From contig NZ_BMXU01000001.1 in assembly GCF_014651915.1 (NCBI RefSeq), forward strand, positions 620,001 to 684,000: DNA of 64,000 nt, given 5' to 3'. A program made the translations under genes and the position numbers. Numbering within the stretch: position 1 is the stretch's first letter; the number at the start of each line of letters is the position of its first letter. This document shows, piece by piece, positions 1-7,416 of this stretch. This DNA comes from Parvularcula lutaonensis (GTDB lineage Bacteria > Pseudomonadota > Alphaproteobacteria > Caulobacterales > Parvularculaceae). A model generated the notes under the pieces. The model worked only from the letters and a program-made list of their open reading frames with translations. It was not told the DNA's origin and made no database searches.

Positions 1-378
1 GTCGATCCGCGACTTTTCCTCGCCATAACGGACCTCCCGCGCAAGGTCGCCTTCGGGGTCGATGCCATCGACGAAGCCTGCGCGAATGGCTTCTTCGGCC
101 AGCCGGTTGGGCAGGTTGGTGTTGATGCCGACCGGGACCACCCCGCCGCTGGGCGGGCTGGGGCAATCCACGATCTCCAGCGTGAGCGGCAGCTTGCGGT
201 TCTTGTTCGGCGAACGGCTGAGCCAGCAGGGTGCATCCTCCGGCGCAACGCCCAGCATCGCGCCGGGGTTCGGGCAATGCACTGTCTCTTCGCGACCATC
301 CGGGTGGACGACATCGGCGAGGAAGCGCTTGTAGCGACGGATCAGGCGGGCGGGCTCGAGGGGTGGGTCAAACTGCAC
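1..378 (-). CDS. sfsA: SfsA family protein (sugar fermentation stimulation protein), 3' end outside window
   Basis: The visible 126 codons are the N-terminal half of an SfsA protein, a family of about 230-240 residues first linked in E. coli to maltose metabolism and described as a DNA-binding, nuclease-like protein. The reading is VQFDPPLEPARLIRRYKRF, then HCPNPGAMLG, LSRSPNKNRKLPLT, NTNLPNRLAEEAI and EVRYGEEKSRID, all standard family blocks. The start is a GTG, because no ATG lies in frame before the conserved QFDPPL start. The gene runs off the left edge. It is divergent from the CinA-like gene, with only 46 bp between the two starts, so the promoters must overlap. The family is clear; the cellular role remains poorly defined in any organism. 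Confidence 0.88.
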   Translation of the reverse strand, partial: MQFDPPLEPARLIRRYKRFLADVVHPDGREETVHCPNPGAMLGVAPEDAPCWLSRSPNKNRKLPLTLEIVDCPSPPSGGVVPVGINTNLPNRLAEEAIRAGFVDGIDPEGDLAREVRYGEEKSRID

Positions 379-424
379 GGGTCAGGGGTTAGACGGGCTC
401 GCCGGATAGCGCTACCGGGGCCGT

Positions 425-1213
425 ATGACAGAAAGCTCCTATCCCCGCGCCGCGTGCCTGCTCATCGGTGATGAACTCCTCAGCGGCCGCACCCGCGACG
501 CCAATTCCCACCACCTCGCGCGCGTTCTCCACGACCGCGGTCTCGAACTGATCGAGATTCGCGTGGTCCCCGACGAGATGCCCGCCATCGTGTCTTCGCT
601 CCGTGAACTGAAAGACAAGGCGGAGATCGTCTTTACATCCGGTGGGATCGGTCCGACCCATGACGACATCACCGCCGATGCGGTGGCGGAGGCATTGGGG
701 CGCCCGATCGCCGTGCGCGAGGACGCGCTGGAGATCCTGAAGCATCACTACGCGAAGCGCGGCGAAGAGGTCACCGATGCCCGACGCCGCATGGCGCGTG
801 TGCCCGAGGGCGCCGAATTGATCCCCAATGCGATCACTGGAGCCCCCGGCTTCGTGGTCGACAATGTCTATGTCATGGCGGGCGTGCCCGCGATCTTCGA
901 AGCCATGCTCGATGCGGTGAAGGACAGACTGCCGACCGGGCCGGAGGAGACGGCGTTCAGCGTCATTGGCGAGCTTGGCGAAAGCTCGATTGCCGATGGC
1001 CTCCGTGATCTCCAGACAGCGCTCAAGGGGCTGAAGATCGGCTCCTATCCCGGTCCGACGGGCAGGGGCGGTGACCTCGTCATCGTCTGCCGTTCCCAGA
1101 ATCCCGCGACAGCAGAGCAGGCCGCTCTCGCGGTCAAGGCGCTCTTCGCGGCCCAGGGGGGCGATGCTCGCATCGAAGAAGGCCAGCTACGGCAATCACT
1201 TAATAGTAATTAA
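425..1213 (+). CDS. molybdopterin-binding domain protein (CinA N-terminal / MoaB-like)
   Basis: This 262-residue protein has the MoCF/CinA-N fold used by MoaB/MogA and by the N-terminal half of CinA. Diagnostic blocks are GDELLSG (residues 15-21), the helix with DANSHHLARVLHDRG, and TSGGIGPTHDD (71-81), which forms the ligand-binding loop. The CinA C-terminal amidase domain is absent; it is encoded separately on the opposite strand at 11747-12259. In CinA the N-domain hydrolyses ADP-ribose or NMN-related compounds, but the substrate of free-standing forms is not settled. The ATG start at 425 follows shortly after the divergent sfsA start. The last codons run into an AT-rich patch before the receiver gene. 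Confidence 0.88.
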   Translation: MTESSYPRAACLLIGDELLSGRTRDANSHHLARVLHDRGLELIEIRVVPDEMPAIVSSLRELKDKAEIVFTSGGIGPTHDDITADAVAEALGRPIAVREDALEILKHHYAKRGEEVTDARRRMARVPEGAELIPNAITGAPGFVVDNVYVMAGVPAIFEAMLDAVKDRLPTGPEETAFSVIGELGESSIADGLRDLQTALKGLKIGSYPGPTGRGGDLVIVCRSQNPATAEQAALAVKALFAAQGGDARIEEGQLRQSLNSN

Positions 1214-1248
1214 GCGAACGCTGACGGTTTTGTGGTGTCTTTGCTCCC

Positions 1249-1635
1249 ATGAGAGGGACCACCACACCCGCCGTTCTCGTCTGCGAGGATGACCCGATCC
1301 AGGCCAAGGTCCTGGCCGAAGGACTGATGCGGCGGGGCATGACCGTCATCGGCCCTTGCGCGACGCCCGAAGACGCCAAGGCACAGGCGGAGCGCCATGA
1401 GGTGAGTGCGGCTCTCCTCGATGTCTCTCTCGAGGGCGGAAGCTGCGCCGACGCGGCATCGGTTTTGGCCGGGCGAGGCGTGCCCTTCGCCTTCATCACC
1501 GGCTACAGCACCGACGCGGCCAGCACTTTGCGGAAATTCTCCGACCACCTCGTGGTGCCGAAGCCCATTCCCCCAGACCTCCTGGACCAGATCATCGATA
1601 CGCTCATCCCGCCTGCCGCCCTGCCTGCGGAGTAG
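1249..1635 (+). CDS. stand-alone response regulator receiver protein
   Basis: This 128-residue protein is a single CheY-like receiver domain with no output domain. The acidic pocket is CEDD (E13, D14, D15), the likely phospho-acceptor is D58 in LLDVSL, the switch threonine is T84 in ITGY, and the conserved lysine is K105 in PKP. All residues needed for phosphorylation are present. Such single-domain regulators act by protein-protein contact or as phosphate sinks in phosphorelays. No histidine kinase lies next to it, so its partner is unknown. An AT-rich element with two TTAA tetramers six bases apart lies at 1199-1212, about 40 bp upstream. Confidence 0.9.
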   Translation: MRGTTTPAVLVCEDDPIQAKVLAEGLMRRGMTVIGPCATPEDAKAQAERHEVSAALLDVSLEGGSCADAASVLAGRGVPFAFITGYSTDAASTLRKFSDHLVVPKPIPPDLLDQIIDTLIPPAALPAE

Positions 1636-1685
1636 AACGGCCCGGTTGCCATACGCAGCCATGCTGCCCCATATGACCCGACCCT

Positions 1686-1770
1686 GCGGGCGTGATGGAA
1701 TTGGTAGACATAGCGGACTTAAAATCCGTAGCCTTCTGGCGTGGGGGTTCGAGTCCCCCCGCCCGCACCA
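1686..1770 (+). tRNA. tRNA-Leu (anticodon UAA)
   Basis: An 85-nt class II tRNA. Acceptor arms GCGGGCG (1686-1692) and CGCCCGC (1760-1766) pair fully and are followed by an encoded ACCA. The D arm contains ATTGGTAGAC, the anticodon loop is CTTAAAA (anticodon TAA), there is a long variable arm typical of leucine tRNAs, and the T arm GGGGGTTCGAGTCCCCC is perfect. It reads UUA and, by wobble, UUG. Confidence 0.97.
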
Positions 1771-1911
1771 GCTTTCCATCTCACGCCAAGTTGCGCTTCC
1801 AACGGGGCGGCGTCGATGGCCGGGGTCGCGGCCTTGGGGACTTCGCCCCTGCCAGCGGCATCCCGGAATCTGCGCAGCAAGTCTGCAGGACCCATCAACC
1901 AAGCCCTCGGC

Positions 1912-2838
1912 CTAGAAGCCCAGCAGTTCCTCTAGCAGCTCCACCTGACGCTCCCACGCTTCCGTGCCCGGAGCGATCAGCTCCACATGGCCGCCCGGCA
2001 CTTCGACATAGCGGGCATCGCCGCCCGCATCACGGACATCCGCCGTGAAGCCGAGGCCGAGGATGGGCGGGGCGATCCTGTCGCGAGTGGCGTTGACGCT
2101 GACCTGTTCCGCGGGCGGAGGGAGAAGGCGCGCAAGGCTCGTGTCCGTAAAAACATCCGGACGGTCGGGGGAGGGCTCTCCGGTGAGAAGGTCCATGACG
2201 TCGGCAAGACAGCTCGGCAGCGTGACAGGTGCCGACCGTTCGAGATCCGCAAGCCCGCCTGATACAACGGCACTTGCGATCAGGAAGGGATCGCCTGAAT
2301 GAAGGGGGCTGTCTTCCGGCAGGTTCGGCCGCGCCGAAGCCCAAGCGACCAGGTGCCCGCCCGCCGAGTGCCCGAAGCCGGCGACACGGCTCGTGTCCAG
2401 GGACCATTCGGCAGGCACGTTGCGCAGCGCATCGACGGCTTCTGCCACATCGGAAAACGTCCCCGGATAGCCGCCGCCTTCCTCGTCAACGCCGCGATAC
2501 TCGATGTTCCAGACCGCCATGCCGCGCTGGCGCAAGTCCTCGGCGGCATAATTCATCAGTGTGCGGTCCGCGATCGCCTTCTGCCAGCAACCGCCGTGGA
2601 TCATCAGGACGACAGGGTGCGGGCCTTCCCCTTCGGGCAGCCAGACATCGATGACGCCAGCATCCCCCTCACGGTAACGCAGCGTTTCGCTCGGCTCTGG
2701 CAGCGGGCGTGAGGTCAGGTCCGGCCAGGCCATCAGCGGGGCCTCCTCGCCGATGACCAGTGGCTCCTCGGCCTCGATCTCCATGTCGACTTCGCCGCAG
2801 GCCGCGACCAGCGCCAGCACGCCCAACATCACACGCAT
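1912..2838 (-). CDS. lipoprotein alpha/beta hydrolase (BD-FAE/esterase-like)
   Basis: A 308-residue alpha/beta hydrolase with a lipoprotein-type signal: the hydrophobic start ends in VAAC, giving a lipidated C14. The oxyanion-hole motif HGGCW begins at residue 81 and the nucleophile is S158 in GHSAGGH. The acid is probably the aspartate in TRDRIAPP and the base the histidine in PGGHVEL near the C-terminus, so the triad looks complete. It faces kynureninase across a 103-bp divergent gap. Alpha/beta-hydrolase kynurenine formamidases carry a similar HGG(Y)W motif, so a link is conceivable. However, the lipid anchor puts this enzyme outside the cytoplasm, and a general esterase is more likely. 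Confidence 0.8.
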   Translation of the reverse strand: MRVMLGVLALVAACGEVDMEIEAEEPLVIGEEAPLMAWPDLTSRPLPEPSETLRYREGDAGVIDVWLPEGEGPHPVVLMIHGGCWQKAIADRTLMNYAAEDLRQRGMAVWNIEYRGVDEEGGGYPGTFSDVAEAVDALRNVPAEWSLDTSRVAGFGHSAGGHLVAWASARPNLPEDSPLHSGDPFLIASAVVSGGLADLERSAPVTLPSCLADVMDLLTGEPSPDRPDVFTDTSLARLLPPPAEQVSVNATRDRIAPPILGLGFTADVRDAGGDARYVEVPGGHVELIAPGTEAWERQVELLEELLGF

Positions 2839-2941
2839 GTCTTTTGCCCCATGAAAGCTCCGTCCAGCCTAGGCCCACCGCGCCGATCTGTCAGCCGCCG
2901 AAGCTCTGGCCACAGCGCGCCTGACGCGGCAGAGGAGGGGG

Positions 2942-4165
2942 ATGACCAGGATCCCGACCTCGCGCGCCGAAGCCGAAGCCCTCGACGCCGCCGACCCGCT
3001 CGCCCCTGCGCGGGCAAGGTTCAGGCTGCCCGAAGGTGTCACCTATCTCGTCGGCCATTCCCTTGGCCCGGCGACCGAGATGGCCATCGCACGGGCAGAG
3101 AAAACGGCGACCGAAGAATGGGCGAACGGCATCGTCCGTTCGTGGAACACGGCGGGCTGGATCGACCTCGGCCAGAGCGTTGGCGCACGGATCGCCCGGC
3201 TGATCGGCGCGAAGCCTGAGGAGGTGGTGGTCTGCGACTCGGTTTCGGTGAACCTCTTCAAGCTCGCTGTTGCCGCTCTTCCGCTCGCGAAAGAGCGGCG
3301 GGTAATGGTCGAGGACGACGAGTTCCCGACAGACCAGTACATGACCGGCGGCATTGCACGGACGACAGGCGCAGCCTTCGACCACTTGCCTGCTGGCGAG
3401 GGGATCGAAGCGCTCGCGAAAGGCGGGGTGCTGATCAAGAGCGCGGTCAACTACCGTACGGCTGAGATCATCGACATGGCGGCTTTCGAGCAGGAGGCAC
3501 GCCGCACGGGCGCTGTCATCGTCTGGGATCTGAGCCACGCAGGCGGCATCGTGCCGGTGAAGCTCAATGATAGCGGTGCCCTTTTCGCGACGGGGTGCAC
3601 GTACAAATACATGAATGGCGGGCCGGGTGCGCCGTCCTACCTCTACGTCGCTGCCGGTATCGTAGGCGAGGTCCATACCCCGCTGCCCGGCTGGCTGGGC
3701 CATGCCCAACCGTTCGCCTTCTCAAAAGAGTATCAGCCTGCGGAGGGTGTCAGCCGTTTCGTCGCTGGCACCCCGACCATACTGTCGCTTTCCGCCCTCG
3801 ACGGTGCTCTCGATGCTTTCGACGGCATCGAGATCGGTGCCGTGCACGGGAAGGCGCAGGCGCTGGGCGATCTCTGCTCCATGCAGGCGGCGACATTCGG
3901 CCTCACGCTCGGCTCTCCTGCCGCAGGCGAGCGGCGGGGCGGGCATGTCAGCCTCCGCCATCAGGAGGGCTACGCCGTGACGCAGGCCCTCGCGGCGCGC
4001 GGCATCCTTTCGGATTTCAGGACGCCGGACACGATCCGCTTCGGGCTATCGCCACTTTTCCTACGGTACACAGACGTTTGGGACACAGTGGCCGCGCTCG
4101 GCGACATCCTGGAACACCGTCTCTGGGACAGGCCAGAGTTCAAGGTCCGGGCCAAGGTCACCTAG
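2942..4165 (+). CDS. kynU: kynureninase (PLP-dependent)
   Basis: This 407-residue fold-type I PLP enzyme would hydrolyse kynurenine or 3-hydroxykynurenine to (hydroxy)anthranilate plus alanine. Family signatures are YLVGHSLGP near residue 36, DLSHAGG (the aspartate contacts the PLP ring nitrogen) and GCTYKYMNGGPGAP, in which K222 forms the Schiff base. The length fits the family (about 400). The ATG at 2942 follows a purine-rich GAGGAGGGGG. No tryptophan dioxygenase or cyclase-type formamidase is visible nearby, so the rest of the pathway must be elsewhere, if present at all. Its stop overlaps tail-to-tail with the hydroxylase gene on the other strand. Confidence 0.92.
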   Translation: MTRIPTSRAEAEALDAADPLAPARARFRLPEGVTYLVGHSLGPATEMAIARAEKTATEEWANGIVRSWNTAGWIDLGQSVGARIARLIGAKPEEVVVCDSVSVNLFKLAVAALPLAKERRVMVEDDEFPTDQYMTGGIARTTGAAFDHLPAGEGIEALAKGGVLIKSAVNYRTAEIIDMAAFEQEARRTGAVIVWDLSHAGGIVPVKLNDSGALFATGCTYKYMNGGPGAPSYLYVAAGIVGEVHTPLPGWLGHAQPFAFSKEYQPAEGVSRFVAGTPTILSLSALDGALDAFDGIEIGAVHGKAQALGDLCSMQAATFGLTLGSPAAGERRGGHVSLRHQEGYAVTQALAARGILSDFRTPDTIRFGLSPLFLRYTDVWDTVAALGDILEHRLWDRPEFKVRAKVT

Positions 4166-4899
4166 GCTTTCCCGAACGGGTCCTTCATCAGCTGGCCGAA
4201 CGGTGCGTCATGCGTCCCTTCGACACCGTACTGCCCCCGCGTGTCCGCCTCCCGGTAGGTGCCGAAGAACCTGTCCCAGAAGGTGAAAAGCGTGCCGTAA
4301 TTGCTGTCCGTGTACCGTCGCTCCGGGATGTGGTGGATGCGGTGGTGGTGCGGCGAAACAATCACCTTGCGGATCGCGTCGTCGGTCTTCTCCCTCAGCA
4401 TGACGTTCGAATGGTGAAAGCCAGCCGCGATGATGACCAGTGCGTCGAAGAGCAGGATTGCCGGGATCGAAATATCCAGCGCAAGCACCCAAAGCCCGCG
4501 CACGAAAGCCGAGAGGATCACCTCGCCCGGATGGAACCGCAGCGCCGAGGTGACGTCGAGAAACTCGTCATAATGATGCACACGGTGGAAACGCCAAAGC
4601 AGCGGGACTTCATGGTTCGCCCGGTGCCACCAGTAGATGTAGAACTCGAGCAGCAGAATATCCGTGCCGAGACGAAGCCACATCGGCCAGGCCTCGCGCC
4701 AGGCCGGCCCGATCTCCGCCGCGCCAAGCGAAACAGGCGTCACGACGAGAAACGTCGTCCCGAACCCGACCACGCCAAGCATGGCATTGCGCAAGAGCCG
4801 CGCCCGACTACTTGGCCATGGGAAGGCGGGACGCAGCCTCTCCCATAAAAACCATCCGGCAAGCAGGGCGACGGTGACGCCCGTGAGAATGCCGGTCAT
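4162..4899 (-). CDS. sterol desaturase / fatty acid hydroxylase family protein
   Basis: A 245-residue integral-membrane di-iron oxygenase of the fatty-acid hydroxylase superfamily. The histidine clusters are HRANH (92-96), HRVHH (105-109) and a distal HHHRIHH around residue 200. Hydrophobic helices occur at residues 3-18, 38-60 and about 125-150. Substrates in the family include sterols, carotenoids, sphingolipids and ornithine lipids; none can be picked from sequence. The start overlaps the stop of the DUF2959 gene as TGATG, which implies translational coupling on the minus strand. A second, distinct member of the superfamily lies at 17559-18488. Confidence 0.88.
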   Translation of the reverse strand: MTGILTGVTVALLAGWFLWERLRPAFPWPSSRARLLRNAMLGVVGFGTTFLVVTPVSLGAAEIGPAWREAWPMWLRLGTDILLLEFYIYWWHRANHEVPLLWRFHRVHHYDEFLDVTSALRFHPGEVILSAFVRGLWVLALDISIPAILLFDALVIIAAGFHHSNVMLREKTDDAIRKVIVSPHHHRIHHIPERRYTDSNYGTLFTFWDRFFGTYREADTRGQYGVEGTHDAPFGQLMKDPFGKA

Positions 4900-5552
4900 C
4901 AGCTCGCAGGCATGGCCGCGATGAAGGCCTCGGCTTCCGCGATCGCCTTGTCCATCTCACGGATCAGGTCGTCCACGCGGCTTTTGATCTGGGCGAGTTC
5001 GGTATCGAGTCCGGCGATCGCCTGGGCGTTGAGGTTGTGCTTCAAGAAAAGGACCTGGTCTTCGAAGAGTTCTAGCACTGGATCCATCCGCGCCGCAGCC
5101 GCGTTCATCGCGGCGAGCACCTGCTTATAGCGCTGTTCTGTTTCGCGCAGTTGCTGCTCCGACCGCCGGCGGAGGTCCGGAGACTGATAGTCGTTCAGCT
5201 CCTGCCGCCATTCCCGGAAAAGCGCCGTGCCGACATTCTCGATCGAATCGATCCGCGACTTCACCAGCTTGGCTTCGCCCTCGAGCTTTTCGTACTGTTT
5301 CGACAGGCGGTCATAGGTCTTGCCAAGCTCGCCGCCGTCGAAATTCACGAGAGCGCGGTATTGTTCCAGCGCGTCCTTGAACTCCTCCTGCGCATGAGCC
5401 TGGGCGTCGCGGGCGCTATCGACCCTGTTCACCAGGATGTCGCGCTTCTCGATGCCGATATTCTCGAGCGCATTGTAATAGGTGCTCGCGCAGCCGGAGA
5501 TCACGACGCTGCCGAGCACGAGAGCGAGGGCGGGAGGAGAACGAAACACCAT
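4899..5552 (-). CDS. DUF2959 family lipoprotein
   Basis: A 217-residue protein that matches the DUF2959 family in length and layout. The signal peptide ends in the lipobox ISGC, followed by STYYNALE and the block IEKRDILVNRVDSARDAQ. The rest is almost entirely charged alpha helix with several heptad-like stretches, so an extended coiled coil in the periplasm is likely. The biochemical role of the family is unknown. The GGAGGAGAAC sequence before the ATG is a good ribosome binding site. It is the first gene of a two-gene unit with the downstream hydroxylase. Confidence 0.85.
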   Translation of the reverse strand: MVFRSPPALALVLGSVVISGCASTYYNALENIGIEKRDILVNRVDSARDAQAHAQEEFKDALEQYRALVNFDGGELGKTYDRLSKQYEKLEGEAKLVKSRIDSIENVGTALFREWRQELNDYQSPDLRRRSEQQLRETEQRYKQVLAAMNAAAARMDPVLELFEDQVLFLKHNLNAQAIAGLDTELAQIKSRVDDLIREMDKAIAEAEAFIAAMPAS

Positions 5553-5620
5553 TGTTCGATTATGGTCCGCGGCGTTCCGGCCCCCAAGCGAAATTCTCGT
5601 GAATGGCAGTCCCGCGACGC

Positions 5621-5655
5621 AAAAACGCCCCGGTCCGCAAGGGAGCCGGGGCGTT
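5621..5655 (-). terminator. intrinsic terminator of rplY
   Basis: Read on the minus strand, a stem AACGCCCCGG / CCGGGGCGTT with a 12-nt loop is followed directly by a run of T. It lies 28 bp after the rplY stop. Confidence 0.9.
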
Positions 5656-5682
5656 CGTGGAAAACTGCGTGAAGCGCGAGGC

Positions 5683-6348
5683 TTACTCGGCGTCGCCGTC
5701 CGCGTCGTCCTTGACCTCGGTGGCCGGGACTTCGTCCGGTGCGACTTCGTCTTCCTCGTCAGCTTCCTGCGACTTGAGGCCCGACGGCGCAGCGATCGTC
5801 GCGATGGTGAAATCGCGGTCGGTGATCGTCAGCTCGACGCCCTTCGGCAGGGTGGTGTCGGAGATCTTGATCGTGTCCGACAGCTCTTTCGAAGCGAGAT
5901 CGAATTCGAAGGCTTCGGGGATCTCGGTCGCCGGGGCAACGACTTCGACTTCGTGACGGACGACGTTCAGCACGCCGCCTGCCTTAAGGCCCGGACAGGT
6001 CTCTTCGTTGAGGAAACGGACCGGGACGTTGACCGTGACCTTGGTGCGGGCATCGACGCGCATCAGGTCGACATGGATCGGCAGGTCCTTGACGACGTCG
6101 ACCTGGATGTCGCGGCCGATGACCTGGTGCTTCTTGCCCTCGAGTTCGACGATCGACAGAACGTCGATGAGACGGCCGTTGTTATAGGCCTTCAGCACCT
6201 CGTTGTATTTCATCTTGATGTTCATCGGCTCGTCCTTGCCGCCATAGATCACGGCGGGGACCCAGCCATCACGGCGCACGGCGCGGGAGCCGCCGGTGCC
6301 GGAGCGCTTGCGGGGTTCGCAGGCAAAAACAGTTGCTTCAGAAGACAT
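5683..6348 (-). CDS. rplY: 50S ribosomal protein L25/general stress protein Ctc
   Basis: A 221-residue long-form L25 (TL5/Ctc type). L25 binds 5S rRNA in the central protuberance. The N-terminal 5S-binding domain (about residues 1-95) contains RKRSGTGGSRAVRRDGWVPA and VIYG. The C-terminal beta domain (about 100-190) includes PVRFLNEETCPGLKAGG. An acidic tail of roughly 30 residues follows, as is common in alphaproteobacteria. The ATG is preceded by AAGGA at 8 nt. It is a single-gene unit with its own terminator. Upstream lies a 500-bp gap that contains the 6S RNA gene on the other strand. Confidence 0.95.
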   Translation of the reverse strand: MSSEATVFACEPRKRSGTGGSRAVRRDGWVPAVIYGGKDEPMNIKMKYNEVLKAYNNGRLIDVLSIVELEGKKHQVIGRDIQVDVVKDLPIHVDLMRVDARTKVTVNVPVRFLNEETCPGLKAGGVLNVVRHEVEVVAPATEIPEAFEFDLASKELSDTIKISDTTLPKGVELTITDRDFTIATIAAPSGLKSQEADEEDEVAPDEVPATEVKDDADGDAE

Positions 6349-6675
6349 GGCTCGGTCCTTTCAGTTCATCCCGCAGACTGGACCTCCAGCCCCCGGAAGA
6401 AGAGCTGCGCATGCCTGAGCAGGGCGGCGCGCAGCCCGGGTTTCCTTTGAAGCGCTGGCGGGTAGTGGAAAGGCTGCCATTTGGCAAGCCCGTAGGGCGG
6501 AACGCAAAGCGATCCGCCTTCACCGCGACCAATGGCAGGTCGCTGGCGCGTTCCGCGTGACATATCCCCGCGCGCTCGACCTGCGCTATCCTCCCCTTGC
6601 AGCACCCACGGAGGGCCTCCCGGTACCGTCGGCGCGAAGGGGACGTGCTTTTCGGAGCTCCGTGGACTGAGGGTG
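6349..6675. other. non-coding stretch between rplY and the 6S RNA gene
   Basis: No convincing gene is present. ORFs here are short, frame-inconsistent and without family motifs. The stretch should hold the rplY promoter (minus strand, right-hand part unknown) and the 6S promoter. It contains a hairpin repeat at 6496-6518 and a complementary pair CCACGGAG / CTCCGTGG about 50 bp apart near 6608-6665, which may be part of a longer precursor RNA. Confidence 0.5.
6496..6518. repeat. short palindromic hairpin, intergenic-repeat-like
   Basis: GGCGGA-a-CGC-AAA-GCG-a-TCCGCC forms a near-perfect stem-loop preceded by GTAG. The pattern resembles widespread GTAGGGCGGA...TCCGCC intergenic repeats of proteobacteria. 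That relationship is from memory, and no second copy is visible in this window. Confidence 0.4.
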
Positions 6676-6838
6676 CGCCCTCGGTTCGCCGATGGTCCAT
6701 GACCGGCGTGAGCTGATGTTCGGCCGTCCCTTATGCGCTGGATCTGGAGACGCCAGGCGATGGGCGTGTAGGAAGCCTGCACGCTGCGGCAAGCCGCGGG
6801 GCGATCCCTTCTCACATGGTTCCGTCCGCGTCAGGCGG
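6676..6838 (+). ncRNA. ssrS: 6S RNA (ends approximate)
   Basis: 6S RNA binds sigma70-RNA polymerase and mimics an open promoter. Both halves of the central bubble match E. coli 6S RNA. GAGCTGATGTT at 6710 corresponds to GAGCCGATATT, and AAGCCT-N5-CTGCG at 6773 is identical in its fixed bases to the E. coli segment. The spacing is 63 nt here against 66 nt in E. coli. A closing stem is visible: CCATG (6697-6701 region) pairs with CATGG near 6816, extended outward by GG/CC, GAT/GTC-type pairs and CGC/GCG. An internal arm CCC...CGCTGG / CCAGGCG...GGG forms the terminal stem. The 5' and 3' ends are estimated from the 184-nt E. coli length. Confidence 0.72.
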
Positions 6839-6852
6839 ATGTCTGGCGCGCC

Positions 6853-7413
6853 TCAGACCTTTTCGCTGACCTTGATCGCGAGATTGCAGCCTGCCTCGAT
6901 GATCCGCTTCATGAAGCGGTAGCCCGGTGCCTGCTCGGCGCCCTCTTCGATGGCGGTGTCGTGGTGCTCGAGCTCGTCTTCGCGGAACTCCGCGAACGTC
7001 GCCCGGAGTTCGTCCTCACCTTGACCATCAAGCTCGTCGACCTGCTCCTGGTAGTGCTTCTCGATCACGCTTTCGACAGCGGATGTGCAGGCCATCGCGG
7101 CTTTCTCCCCCATCAGCGCGGTGCCTGCGCCGAGGGCGAAGCCCGCCGCGTTCCAGAGCGGGGCGAGGAGCGTCGGCCGCGCGCCGCGCTCGGCAAGGAG
7201 GCGGTCGAAGGTCTCGAGGTGCTTCTGCTCGCCTTCCTCCATGTCCTTCAGGAGGAGCGCGATCCGGGTCTTGCCGGGGAGGTCGCCGAAGACGGCGCGC
7301 TGGCCGCGGTAGATCTGCACCGCGCCATACTCGCCGGCATGGTCCACACGGAGCATTTCTTCGGTCCGGCGCTTCAACTGGGTCGGGACGGGCGGTCTGG
7401 CAGTCTCGCTCAA
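6853..7413 (-). CDS. coq7: demethoxyubiquinone hydroxylase (Coq7/UbiF-type di-iron)
   Basis: A 186-residue carboxylate-bridged di-iron enzyme that hydroxylates demethoxyubiquinol, the penultimate step of ubiquinone synthesis. The iron ligands lie in RVDHAGEYGA, MEEGEQKHLE and, in the second half, EDELEHHD. The long family has an internal repeat of this ExxH pattern, and it is complete here. The start is TTG at 7411-7413, three bases after the dsbB stop codon, so the two genes are probably co-transcribed on the minus strand. The 3' end faces the 6S RNA gene with little room for a terminator. Confidence 0.93.
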   Translation of the reverse strand: MSETARPPVPTQLKRRTEEMLRVDHAGEYGAVQIYRGQRAVFGDLPGKTRIALLLKDMEEGEQKHLETFDRLLAERGARPTLLAPLWNAAGFALGAGTALMGEKAAMACTSAVESVIEKHYQEQVDELDGQGEDELRATFAEFREDELEHHDTAIEEGAEQAPGYRFMKRIIEAGCNLAIKVSEKV

Positions 7414-7416
7414 GGC

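Noticed and set aside
6349-6852. tmRNA, RNase P or SRP RNA in the rplY-coq7 gap
   Set aside because: The signature segments of those RNAs (for example GAGGAAAGTCC of RNase P) are absent; the conserved blocks fit 6S RNA instead.
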